NCBI RefSeq assembly: GCF_900604355.1 | Contig: NZ_UWOE01000001.1 | Span: 2,852,001 to 2,916,000, forward strand | Length of the DNA: 64,000 nucleotides | Reading direction: 5' to 3' | DNA from: Luxibacter massiliensis | GTDB lineage: Bacteria; Bacillota; Clostridia; Lachnospirales; Lachnospiraceae | Shown here: piece by piece, positions 44,402-52,525 of the stretch | Position numbering within the stretch: position 1 is the stretch's first letter | Layout of the letters: each line of letters starts with the position of its first letter | The notes under the pieces: generated by a model | Seen by the model: only the letters and a program-made list of their open reading frames with translations | Databases searched by the model: none | Told to the model about the DNA's origin: nothing | Position numbers and translations under genes: made by a program

Positions 44402-44473
44402 TGACTCCAAGGGGAATCGAACCCCTGATTCCAGCGTGAGAGGCTAGCGTCTTAACCGCTTGACCATGGAGCC
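44402..44473 (-). tRNA. tRNA-Glu (anticodon CTC)
   Basis: A 72-nt cloverleaf on the minus strand. Acceptor GGCTCCA pairs with TGGAGTC (with a G-T pair), the anticodon loop CCTCTCAC gives CTC, and the T arm is GGGGTTCGATTCCCC. The discriminator base is A. CCA is not encoded. Confidence 0.95.
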
Positions 44474-44576
44474 ACAAAAATTTTGCTCTCACAAGCGATT
44501 TTCATTATACTATGTCTTTTTAAAATATGCAAGAACTTTTTTCAATTTATTATAACTTTTTTAATGTCTGTTTGTA

Positions 44577-45329
44577 TCAGATAGCTTTTTTGCAAGTATA
44601 ACGCGGCAGTCCTTGACTATGTTTTCCGTATTCGATTGCTTCACACGGGCAACCACAGATACATGCCATACAATGAGTACAATTTTTTCCCCATATCGGT
44701 TTTCTGTTTTTAATATGAATATTATTAAGAGGACATACACTGACACATTTACCGCAAGAAATACAATCATCAGTGGCATAAAATTTTTTTGCACGAACAA
44801 ATATCGGGTAAAATAAATCGTTTATAATTCCACTATTTATTTTATCACGCAAAGAAATGTTCGATCGGGTAAGTTTGTCCCCTTTTTTGATATAAAGCGC
44901 TGTGTTATTTATCACACTTTCTGCCTGTTCTATAATCCGAAACGCCTGTTCTTCTGTGGGACAGGAAAACAACGCTATATAATTTTCTGGCATTACAATT
45001 TCTGCACACCCATAATAATTCATGCCCTTTTGAACACACAATTTTTCAAGATATTTCCCTGCGTTCCCAATGCTTCCACCGCAGGTCATGACAAAATAAA
45101 TATCTGTATTCCTTACAAAGTTCGTTTTTTCCAGCCATTCTTGGACAATACGCGGTATCCGCCACGCATAGGTTGGTACAACAACTACCCATGGACATTC
45201 AGAGGTCATTTCGGAAATGTCTTTATTTCTTATTTTGTCAAAAAGGTTTACTGCTTCATCGTTTATTTCCTTTCCTATTCGTTTTGCAACATATTCACTA
45301 TTTCCTGTTCCTGAAAAATATAAAATCAT
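44577..45329 (-). CDS. EFR1-family flavodoxin/ferredoxin protein
   Basis: 250 residues. An N-terminal flavodoxin-like fold with the FMN phosphate loop FSGTGNSEYVAKR (residues 5-17) and a C-terminal double 4Fe-4S ferredoxin module (CISCGKCVSVC and CTHCMACICGC). This combination is the EFR1 family of electron-transfer proteins. Base composition is more AT-rich than neighbours (for example long A/T runs around 45350-45550), which may point to separate acquisition. No clear redox partner gene is adjacent. Confidence 0.88.
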   Translation of the reverse strand: MILYFSGTGNSEYVAKRIGKEINDEAVNLFDKIRNKDISEMTSECPWVVVVPTYAWRIPRIVQEWLEKTNFVRNTDIYFVMTCGGSIGNAGKYLEKLCVQKGMNYYGCAEIVMPENYIALFSCPTEEQAFRIIEQAESVINNTALYIKKGDKLTRSNISLRDKINSGIINDLFYPIFVRAKKFYATDDCISCGKCVSVCPLNNIHIKNRKPIWGKNCTHCMACICGCPCEAIEYGKHSQGLPRYTCKKAI

Positions 45330-45680
45330 AAGCCGTTTCTCCTTTATGATTGAGTAATATGCCGTATTCCCTCTTAAATCCGATTGACTAAATCGTTAAT
45401 TTCTTTCCATTTTGTTTCATATCTTCCATTCCTTTTGTTAATATTTTTTAACCATTATACAAAAAGCCGATTAGAAAAACAACATTGGTAAAGAAAGCCG
45501 TTACCAAAAAATCAAGTTATCAAAACAGAATAGTAAAAACTGTGAGTTTTACCATGTATCACGTTCAGCCATTAGTTATATGAAGTATAGATAACTGATA
45601 CGGCTGAAAATGTTGCTGAATGAAGGGACATAAAGGAAATGAAAGGAAGTACGGATTCACGCTGGTCAGGGATTTTTGGT
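45330..45680. other. AT-rich intergenic region upstream of the EFR1 gene
   Basis: About 350 bp, distinctly AT-rich compared with the lipid kinase gene on its right. No gene was found; it must contain the EFR1 promoter and the 3' end of the lipid kinase transcript. Confidence 0.4.
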
Positions 45681-46604
45681 TCATACATTCCCTCTCTCTG
45701 ATAGATTCTCAACCATATCCTCTGCCACCATAATCTGAAGTCCTTGTTTCTGGTTTCTGATTCGTACAAGGTCATGGCCTCCTCCGAATTCCCCATCCAG
45801 GGTCCAAGGTATCTCCTCCACAGATTCAAAACAAATATCCCCACTTTTAAATGAATACATGTGCTTAGAATCAATCTGCTTAATTACCAGGGAGGCAATA
45901 ATCTCATTGAGCTCTATAGCGTTCTTCGGAGTTTTAATTAAAGTCACTTCAAATTCTCCGTCATCAAATACCACGTCTTTCCCGATGATCCCACGGAACC
46001 CTCCTACAGAACGGGAGTTCGTAACCATACCGAATACAAACTCTTCCTCCAGTGTTTCACCGTCATGGGTCACCCTGATGCAATACGACGGCACATTAAA
46101 TATACGCTTTGTTCCCTCCAGCACATATGCCAAATGCCCCAACACATTTTTCATACTCTGCTTAGTCTCGTAGGATACATCTGTAAACAGGCCAAATGCT
46201 GCAATATACACAAAGAAATCATCATTAAAAACGCCCACGTCACATGGAAAGGGCACGCCATTGACTGCAGTGTTGGCAGCTTCAAGCATATCCTTAGATA
46301 TATGGAGGCTGTTCGCAAAATCATTTGTGGTCCCTGCCGGAATATACCCTACCGGCACCTGCCTCTCCCTTTTGAGCATACCTGTCACCACCTCATCCAG
46401 TGTGCCATCTCCCCCGCTGCAGACAACCAGATCATATTCTTCCTCAAAAGAGTTTGTTTTTTCGAGAGCATCATGGCAACCCTGGGTAGGATGTACAGTG
46501 ACCTCATACCCCCCTTTTACAAATATATCTAATACATCTGAAAGCTTAGGTTTAAGCAGACCTGTGCCTGCATTCAGATTATAAATAAACAACATCTTTT
46601 TCAT
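45681..46604 (-). CDS. Diacylglycerol kinase-family lipid kinase (YegS/DgkB-like)
   Basis: 307 residues. The nucleotide-binding motif SGGDGTLDEVV (about residues 65-75) and YIPAGTTNDFA define the family. The C-terminal beta domain contains the LDGE motif (WTLDGEFGG). It phosphorylates diacylglycerol or a related lipid, recycling lipid headgroup turnover products. The ATG at 46604 has a GGAGGAT nearby. It is separated from the crh-whiA cluster by a terminator. Confidence 0.9.
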   Translation of the reverse strand: MKKMLFIYNLNAGTGLLKPKLSDVLDIFVKGGYEVTVHPTQGCHDALEKTNSFEEEYDLVVCSGGDGTLDEVVTGMLKRERQVPVGYIPAGTTNDFANSLHISKDMLEAANTAVNGVPFPCDVGVFNDDFFVYIAAFGLFTDVSYETKQSMKNVLGHLAYVLEGTKRIFNVPSYCIRVTHDGETLEEEFVFGMVTNSRSVGGFRGIIGKDVVFDDGEFEVTLIKTPKNAIELNEIIASLVIKQIDSKHMYSFKSGDICFESVEEIPWTLDGEFGGGHDLVRIRNQKQGLQIMVAEDMVENLSERGNV

Positions 46605-46725
46605 AGCAATCCTCCATTATACCCCATGTCCACAGATCTTGCCGTGAACCTGCCCTTCCTAAAATGCAGCCTGCAGTTCCCAGAAGGTTTTATAGCATAG
46701 AAAAGCCAAAACTTCCCTATATCAT

Positions 46726-46750
46726 AAAAAGGCCGTACAAAAGTACAACC
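46726..46750 (-). terminator. Terminator after crh
   Basis: Minus-strand GGTTGTAC / GTACGGCC (8 bp with two G-T pairs) has a TTTT loop and is followed by TTTTTA. It closes the murB-rapZ-whiA-crh gene run. Confidence 0.75.
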
Positions 46751-46795
46751 TCTTTACGGAATACTCTTTTTAATTCTATCTCAAGCCCCTGCTGC

Positions 46796-47053
46796 CTACT
46801 TCACTTTCCTGAAAAAAGTCTTGATGCCTTCGGCAGCCTTCTTTTCATCTTCCCCTTCTGTGACTACTGTCAGTTCTTCCCCTTCCAGAAGGTTCAGGCT
46901 CATCATTCCCATAATACTTTTTGCATTGATCTTTTTATCATCTACCTGAATATACACTGAACTTGCGTACTGACTTGCCTCCTGTACCAACAAAGCGATC
47001 GGCCTTCCGTCCATTCCTTTGCCATGTCTTACAACAACCGGTGTTTCAATCAT
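46796..47053 (-). CDS. crh: Crh-like HPr-family protein lacking the active-site histidine
   Basis: 85 residues. HPr fold, but position 15, the phosphoenolpyruvate-dependent His of HPr, is Asp (GKGMDGRP instead of GLHARP). The regulatory Ser46 is kept in INAKSIMGMMS. Bacillus Crh has Gln at 15 and Ser46, and also lies just after whiA (yvcL). So this is probably a Crh-type co-regulator, phosphorylated only at Ser46 by HPr kinase, rather than a PTS carrier. It is the last gene of the cluster, immediately downstream of whiA. Confidence 0.88.
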   Translation of the reverse strand: MIETPVVVRHGKGMDGRPIALLVQEASQYASSVYIQVDDKKINAKSIMGMMSLNLLEGEELTVVTEGEDEKKAAEGIKTFFRKVK

Positions 47054-48009
47054 AATAATCCTCCTTGCTTTTGCCTAACCTTCTCTGCCATTTCGCTCAG
47101 CTTCCGAAGCCTGTGGTTCATGCCAGACTTTCCAACGGGCGGTGATAAGAGTTCTCCCAACTCTTTCAGTGTTGCATCAGGATGGGAAAGGCGGGCAAGC
47201 GCTGCTTCCTCCAGTCCTTCCGGCAATCTTTCAAAACCTATCGTATCTCTCAGATATGTAATATCCTCCATCTGCTTTACTGCAGCGGATACTGTTTTGT
47301 TAATATTGGCAGTTTCACAATTCACCTTTCGGTTTACTGTATTACGCATTTCCTTCAGAATACGGACATTCTCCAATTCCATAAGGGATATATGCGCCTC
47401 CATAATATTCAGGATATCTACTATCTGGGCCCCCTCCTTAAGATACACAATGTAGGATCTTTTCCTTTGGACAATCTTGGCATCCATAGAAAACCCACAT
47501 ATCAGTTCTTGAAGCTGATGTGCTATCTTTTCAGAAAAACAGACAATTTCAAAGTGGTATGACTTATTCGGATCGCTCATAGAGCCTGCCGCTAAAAAAG
47601 CGCCCCTGATAAAAGAACGCCTGCAGCAGTTTTGCTGCACAACAAGGGAATTGGCTATATGGATTTCTCCCAATTCACCTCTGCTTTCGTCTATCAGTTT
47701 CGTTGCCTGAAGGATCCGCAGTGCATCTCTATGCCGTTTTACAACAACCATATAAGATACACTTTGCTTTGAAATATTCCTCCTGATAGAGATATCAGCT
47801 TCTATATTAAATGTTTTTTTTACTAATGTAAAGCCTTTTCTTGCAACAGCAGAATTTTCCGATTGGATTTTAATACTATATTTCCCGCCGTCTCTGACAG
47901 CAATAATCCCGCACATACTGATTAAGGCCGCCAGTTCAGCAATCTGACAGTGTCTTGCCGTATTCCATTGTCTTGAAAGCTCTTCTTTTACATTACCAGA
48001 AAATGACAT
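47050..48009 (-). CDS. whiA: DNA-binding protein WhiA
   Basis: 319 residues. The N-terminal homing-endonuclease-like domain (MSFSGNVKEELSRQ) and a C-terminal helix-turn-helix (LSHPDATLKELGELLSPPVG followed by KSGMNHRLRKL) define WhiA. It links growth, division and chromosome functions in Firmicutes and is not an active nuclease. It overlaps the crh start by 4 bp and follows rapZ by 13 bp, so the three are co-transcribed. Confidence 0.96.
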   Translation of the reverse strand: MSFSGNVKEELSRQWNTARHCQIAELAALISMCGIIAVRDGGKYSIKIQSENSAVARKGFTLVKKTFNIEADISIRRNISKQSVSYMVVVKRHRDALRILQATKLIDESRGELGEIHIANSLVVQQNCCRRSFIRGAFLAAGSMSDPNKSYHFEIVCFSEKIAHQLQELICGFSMDAKIVQRKRSYIVYLKEGAQIVDILNIMEAHISLMELENVRILKEMRNTVNRKVNCETANINKTVSAAVKQMEDITYLRDTIGFERLPEGLEEAALARLSHPDATLKELGELLSPPVGKSGMNHRLRKLSEMAEKVRQKQGGLL

Positions 48010-48022
48010 GACCAGCTCCTGT

Positions 48023-48901
48023 TTATCTCTCTTTCGTTATATCATCTTTCCCGATATCTCTGTGTTCGATACGTACCCCATAATTTTCCTTAGGTTCCAA
48101 AAATTTGTAAAGTGCGTTTGCAAGAGTAACCGAGCGATGCTTCCCGCCAGTACAGCCTATCGCCGCAACCAACTGGTTTTTTCCCTCCAGTATATAATTT
48201 GGAATCAGAAATTCGATCATTCCTGTCAGCCTGTTTAAGAATTCCTGCGCCTTTTCATTATCCATCACATAATCCCTTACTTCAGGGTCATTGCCTGTCT
48301 TGGGCCTAAGTTCCTCAATATAGTATGGGTTCGGAAGAAATCGGACGTCGAATACCAAGTCAGCATCCTGGGGAATGCCATATTTGAAGCCAAAGGACAT
48401 CACTGTAATATACAGGTTCTTAAAGTCCTTGCCCTGCACAAAAATTTTCTCCAGCTCCATGCGCAGTTCCCTTGTAAGCATCTTACTTGTATCAAGTATA
48501 TACGCTGCCTTCATTTTTAAGAACGCAATTTTCTCTCTTTCTTTTGCAATACCTCTATCGATATGTCCCGTCCCGCCCAGGGGATGCTGCCGCCGTGTTT
48601 CTTTGTATCTTTTTACGAGCACGTCATCTCCTGCGTCCAAAAACAATATTTCATACGGAATACCCATTTCTTCTATTTGCTGAAGCTTTTCATCCAACCC
48701 TTCAAATGCCTGGCCCCCCCGTATGTCAATCCCCAGGGCAACCTGGTTTATCTCCGCATCTGGGGTAGAGAACATCTCCGCAAACTTTGTCATAAAAGGA
48801 ATGGGCAGATTATCAACACAAAAGTACCCCATGTCCTCCAGCATTTTTAAGGCTGTTGACTTCCCAGCACCTGACATGCCCGTAACAATTACAAATCTCA
48901 T
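48023..48901 (-). CDS. rapZ: RNase adapter / nucleotide-binding protein RapZ (YvcJ)
   Basis: 292 residues. The P-loop GMSGAGKSTAL (residues 8-18), the Walker B-like region ALGIDIRGG, and the C-terminal domain with IGCTGGKHRSV define RapZ/YvcJ. In Bacillus it precedes yvcK, whiA and crh; here whiA follows directly and yvcK is not in the cluster. The gene begins one base before the murB stop, implying co-transcription. Confidence 0.95.
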   Translation of the reverse strand: MRFVIVTGMSGAGKSTALKMLEDMGYFCVDNLPIPFMTKFAEMFSTPDAEINQVALGIDIRGGQAFEGLDEKLQQIEEMGIPYEILFLDAGDDVLVKRYKETRRQHPLGGTGHIDRGIAKEREKIAFLKMKAAYILDTSKMLTRELRMELEKIFVQGKDFKNLYITVMSFGFKYGIPQDADLVFDVRFLPNPYYIEELRPKTGNDPEVRDYVMDNEKAQEFLNRLTGMIEFLIPNYILEGKNQLVAAIGCTGGKHRSVTLANALYKFLEPKENYGVRIEHRDIGKDDITKER

Positions 48902-48902
48902 A

Positions 48903-49808
48903 TCAGAATTCTCCTATCCGTTTTACCTCAGGCTCCAGCCTGACTCCCGCTGTGGCCTCCACTCTGTCCGCAACTTTCCCCATTAGAGATATGATATCTG
49001 CGGCCGTCGCATTCCCTTTGTTAATAACAAACCCGCAGTGTTTCTCCGACACTTGGGCATCCCCTATCTGGAATCCCCGCAGTCCTGCCTCTTCAATCAG
49101 CTTCCCCGCAAAATACCCCTCCGGACGCTTAAAGGTACTTCCTGCGCTAGGGTACTCAAGAGGCTGTTTTGCCACTCTGCGTCTTTTCAAATCTTCCATA
49201 TATGCCTGTATATCTTCCCTGTCTCCAGATGCCAGCCTGATAACTGCGCCAAGGACAATGTAGTGGTTAGCGGCGACAATGCTGGTCCGGTATCCCAGTT
49301 TAAGTTCCCCTGCCTTAAGTTCCATACACTGCCCTTCTGGAGTTATAATCTCAGCACTTTCTAAAATATGCTTCATTTCGCCTCCGTAAGCGCCTGCATT
49401 CATCATAACAGCCCCACCCAGAGTTCCCGGTATGCCGGACGCAAACTCAAAACCTGTAAGTCCATTCTTCAGTGCCTCCGCAGCTATTTTAGACAACAAT
49501 GCCCCAGCCTGTGCATAAATTCTATTTCCCTCAGTCCGCACCGCGTCCATGTTCCTGTAAATCTGGATTATAACCCCCCGGTATCCCTTATCTCCCACCA
49601 AAAGGTTGCTGCCATTGCCCAAAATATAATAGGGTACGGAAGCATCCCTGCATATAGCTATTGTCTCCTTTATCTCTTCAGAGCCGGACGGACGCACAAA
49701 ATAATCTGCAGGTCCTCCTATCCTAAATGTCGTATGCCTGCTCATCGGTTCATCTATAAGTACCTGTTCTTCCCCCAGTAAATCACATAGTTTTCTGTGT
49801 AGATCCAT
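48903..49808 (-). CDS. murB: UDP-N-acetylenolpyruvoylglucosamine reductase
   Basis: 301 residues. It reduces UDP-GlcNAc-enolpyruvate to UDP-MurNAc in peptidoglycan synthesis, using FAD and NADPH. Motifs include NGSNLLVGD, GIPGTLGGAVMMNAGAYGG and the type II-like YPSAGSTFKRP with the catalytic Ser. The start at 49808 (MDLHRKLCDLL) is chosen as GGAG lies 7 nt upstream; longer frames lack one. It is the first gene of the murB-rapZ-whiA-crh run. Confidence 0.95.
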   Translation of the reverse strand: MDLHRKLCDLLGEEQVLIDEPMSRHTTFRIGGPADYFVRPSGSEEIKETIAICRDASVPYYILGNGSNLLVGDKGYRGVIIQIYRNMDAVRTEGNRIYAQAGALLSKIAAEALKNGLTGFEFASGIPGTLGGAVMMNAGAYGGEMKHILESAEIITPEGQCMELKAGELKLGYRTSIVAANHYIVLGAVIRLASGDREDIQAYMEDLKRRRVAKQPLEYPSAGSTFKRPEGYFAGKLIEEAGLRGFQIGDAQVSEKHCGFVINKGNATAADIISLMGKVADRVEATAGVRLEPEVKRIGEF

Positions 49809-49985
49809 AAATGTACTCCATTTCATTTGAACTATTCTTCCCACAATCATACAACAATCCATCTCTAAATTCAACCACAGGATACTTGCAAATTCCCTAT
49901 AAATGATGTATATTGGTTAAGTATATATACCTTGAGATACCCCCTGCCAGGCAGGCGGGCACCTACGTTTTCAATAGGGCGATTC

Positions 49986-50276
49986 TTATTGGACTGCCAA
50001 TGTTCAATAAGAGGACATACTTATCGGACTGATAATGTTCAATAGGATACGCTCATTGAACTACTAATGTTCAATAAGACGACATACTTATCGGACTGAT
50101 AATGTTCAATAAGATGACATACTTATCGGATTGATAATGTTCAATAGGATATGCTTATTGAACTGTTAATGTTCAATAGGATACGCTTATTGAACTGTTA
50201 ATGTTCAATAGGATACGCTTATTGAACTGTTAATGTTCAATAGGATACGCTTATTGAACTACCAATGTTCAATAAG
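49986..50276. repeat. Tandem array of nine imperfect palindromes (32/35-bp period)
   Basis: Nine units begin at 49986, 50021, 50053, 50088, 50123, 50155, 50187, 50219 and 50251. Each is a TTATTGAAC-N7-GTTCAATAA-type palindrome with a short linker; spacing is 32 bp with a GATACGC linker or 35 bp with a G-ACATAC linker. Units 6, 7 and 8 are identical. Single copies occur at 29111 and 29409. It is not a CRISPR array, since linkers are only 7-10 nt and nearly constant. It lies just upstream of the CNNM gene. Confidence 0.9.
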
Positions 50277-50319
50277 ATATGCATAGGAATATTTCATAAA
50301 TAAAGGAGTGAACAGACAA

Positions 50320-51627
50320 TTGGACTCGAGTGACGCCATACAATTTGTCATATTGATTGTACTATTATTTTTATCTGCATTTTTTTCTTCTTCAGAGACA
50401 GCGCTTACGACCGTAAATAAAATACGTATGCGTTCGTTAGCGGAAGACGGAAACAAAAAAGCACAGCTTGTACTAGATGTTACGGAAAACCATTCCAGCA
50501 AAATGCTGAGTGCCATATTAATCGGCAACAATATTGTGAATATCTCAGCGTCTTCACTTTCCGCCACACTGGCTTACAGCTTTGGCGGTTATATGGTCAG
50601 CATTGCGACTGCCGTGCTGACAGTTGCCATCCTTGTATTCGGGGAAATAACCCCTAAGAATATGGCCACGCTGCATGCAGAAAAGCTGGCATTATCTAAC
50701 ATCCGCTTTATACGTGCATTTATGACGCTGATGACCCCTGTTATATTTATCATTAATCTTTTCTGCCGTGGGATTCTGCGCCTGCTGCGTGTTGACCCGA
50801 ATGCCAAGAATAGTGCCATGACAGAAGATGAGCTGCGTACCATCGTTAATGTGGGCCATGAAGATGGGATTATTGAATCTGAAGAAAAAGAGATGATTTA
50901 TAATGTTTTTGATCTGGGAGATGCCCGGGCAAAGGATGTTATGGTCCCACGTGTCCATGTAACATTTGCAGATGTGAATAGTACTTATAAAGAGTTAATC
51001 GAAATATTTAAAGAAGATAAATTCACCCGGCTTCCAGTTTATGAGGATACAACTGACAATGTTATCGGTACTATCAATATGAAGGATCTTCTTTTGTTTG
51101 AAAACAGAGACACTTTCAGTGTGCGCGACATCCTGCGTGAGGCCTATTTTACTTATGAATATAAGAGTATCTCCGAACTTCTTGTTGAAATGCGTGACGC
51201 CTCTTTTAATATTGCAGTAGTGCTGGACGAATATGGGGAGACAGCAGGACTTATTACGCTGGAGGATATACTGGAAGAGATTGTCGGTGAAATCCATGAT
51301 GAGTATGATGCTGAAGAGGAAGATTTTTTCCGTCAGATTAGTGAAAATGAATATATTGTAGAGGGTTCCATGAGCTTGGATGATGTCAATGACCGGCTCG
51401 GCCTCGAATTAGAATCAGATGATTATGATTCATTGGGTGGTTTTATTATAGAGAATCTGGACCGCCTTCCTGAATTGGGAGATGAGGTCCAGACCGGCAA
51501 TGGTATGAAACTTGTTGTCGAATCCCTGGATAAAAACCGTGTTGAGAGTGTCCACCTTTACCTCCCAGAGACAGATGTACCAGAGGGAACCACGGAAACA
51601 GAAAAGGATTCCAGCGAAAAGGAATAA
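50320..51627 (+). CDS. CNNM/HlyC/CorC-family membrane protein
   Basis: 435 residues. A DUF21/CNNM transmembrane domain (SAFFSSSETALTTVNKIRMRSLA, then GNNIVNISASSL), two CBS domains (including VMVPRVHV and VVLDEYGETAGLITLEDIL), and a C-terminal CorC-HlyC domain (YDSLGGFIIENL). Members export or sense Mg/Co-like cations; the hemolysin label is historical. A TTG start at 50320 is chosen because AAAGGAG (50302-50308) overlaps the upstream GTG codon and is 11 nt before TTG. The palindrome array lies directly upstream. Confidence 0.92.
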   Translation: MDSSDAIQFVILIVLLFLSAFFSSSETALTTVNKIRMRSLAEDGNKKAQLVLDVTENHSSKMLSAILIGNNIVNISASSLSATLAYSFGGYMVSIATAVLTVAILVFGEITPKNMATLHAEKLALSNIRFIRAFMTLMTPVIFIINLFCRGILRLLRVDPNAKNSAMTEDELRTIVNVGHEDGIIESEEKEMIYNVFDLGDARAKDVMVPRVHVTFADVNSTYKELIEIFKEDKFTRLPVYEDTTDNVIGTINMKDLLLFENRDTFSVRDILREAYFTYEYKSISELLVEMRDASFNIAVVLDEYGETAGLITLEDILEEIVGEIHDEYDAEEEDFFRQISENEYIVEGSMSLDDVNDRLGLELESDDYDSLGGFIIENLDRLPELGDEVQTGNGMKLVVESLDKNRVESVHLYLPETDVPEGTTETEKDSSEKE

Positions 51628-51660
51628 AACAAATTTGCCCCTTGGGCATGTATCAATTAT

Positions 51661-51688
51661 GAGAATGTGCTTTGGCACATTCTTTTTT
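51661..51688 (+). terminator. Terminator after the CNNM gene
   Basis: AGAATGTGC (51662-51670) and GCACATTCT (51675-51683) form a perfect 9-bp stem with a TTTG loop, followed by TTTTT. Confidence 0.9.
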
Positions 51689-51756
51689 ATATGCCTTTAT
51701 TTAGCATGTAAAAAGCAGAGTGTCAATAGGATTACAACTTATGAAATTATATACTA

Positions 51757-51807
51757 TTGACAAGATCATCTGAAAGGTGTATTATAACACTGTCACATAG
51801 CAGTGTT
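51757..51807 (+). promoter_or_regulatory. TetR promoter with adjacent inverted-repeat operator
   Basis: TTGACA (51757-51762), 17 bp, TATTAT (51780-51785). Directly after the -10 lies AACACTG-N8-CAGTGTT (51786-51807), a position that fits autorepression by the TetR protein encoded downstream. Confidence 0.7.
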
Positions 51808-51821
51808 ACATGGAGGCCATT

Positions 51822-52439
51822 ATGCAGGAACGTGTCTCAGACACATTGGAAAAAATTCAAAAAGCGGCTCTGAATGAGTTTTTCCAAAAAGGATTTCGCG
51901 GGGCATCCCTTCGTCAGATTGTAAAGCAGGCCGGGGTGACCACGGGAGCCTTTTACGGTTATTTTACTAATAAAGAAGCTCTGTTTGCCTCTATCGTAGA
52001 ACCCCACGCCTCCGCTTTGATGAGCAGGTTTATGGCAGCTCAGATTTCTTTTGCCGGGTTGCCGGAGTCGGAACAGCCGGCGCACATGGGACAGGATTCA
52101 GGGACTTATCTGCATTGGATGGTCAAATATATCTGTCAGCACCGGGAGCCGGTCAAACTGCTGCTTTGCTGTGCCGAGGGCACCGGCTATGAACAGTTTA
52201 TTCATCGCATGGTAGAGGTCGAAGTGGAATCCACCCTGCAATATATCCAGGTTCTGCGCCGCCTGGGGCAGAACGTGCCAGAAGTAGACCGACAGCTATG
52301 CCATATTCTTGCCAGCGGTATGTTCAGCGGCATCTTTGAAGTGGTAATTCACGATATGCCTTATGAACAGGCAATGCGCTATGTCAATCAGTTGCGGGGT
52401 TTTTATACTGCCGGCTGGCTAAAACTGATGACTCCATGA
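51822..52439 (+). CDS. TetR-family regulator adjacent to ABC exporter pair 1
   Basis: 205 residues. The helix-turn-helix ASLRQIVKQAGVTTGAFYGY (about residues 27-47) is typical. The start at 51822 is chosen since GGAGG (51812-51816) is 5 nt upstream and lies within the upstream in-frame ATG. It lies 87 bp before the first ABC gene and has its own operator-like repeat, while the ABC gene carries a different 18-bp palindrome; it may control either or both. Confidence 0.9.
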   Translation: MQERVSDTLEKIQKAALNEFFQKGFRGASLRQIVKQAGVTTGAFYGYFTNKEALFASIVEPHASALMSRFMAAQISFAGLPESEQPAHMGQDSGTYLHWMVKYICQHREPVKLLLCCAEGTGYEQFIHRMVEVEVESTLQYIQVLRRLGQNVPEVDRQLCHILASGMFSGIFEVVIHDMPYEQAMRYVNQLRGFYTAGWLKLMTP

Positions 52440-52484
52440 GCACATAGAATGAAAAGGGAATTTCCCCCTGTTTTTTCGCCCAAA

Positions 52485-52502
52485 GGTTAGTTATCACTAA
52501 CC
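52485..52502 (+). promoter_or_regulatory. 18-bp operator upstream of ABC pair 1
   Basis: GGTTAGTTATCACTAACC is a near-perfect palindrome 24 bp before the ABC start. It differs at only two of 18 positions from the site upstream of ABC pair 2 at 59837-59854. Confidence 0.7.
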
Positions 52503-52525
52503 AATATATATAAGGAGGTTATTAC

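Noticed and set aside
45572..45874. 100-codon minus-strand frame
   Set aside because: It overlaps the 3' end of the lipid kinase gene in another frame and has no ribosome-binding site.
49986..50276. CRISPR array
   Set aside because: Linkers are only 7-10 nt and almost the same each time, and no cas genes are near. It is a tandem palindrome array.
49986..50276. LexA-type SOS boxes (GAAC-N4-GTTC)
   Set aside because: The half sites look similar, but the spacer is 7 nt in every copy rather than 4.
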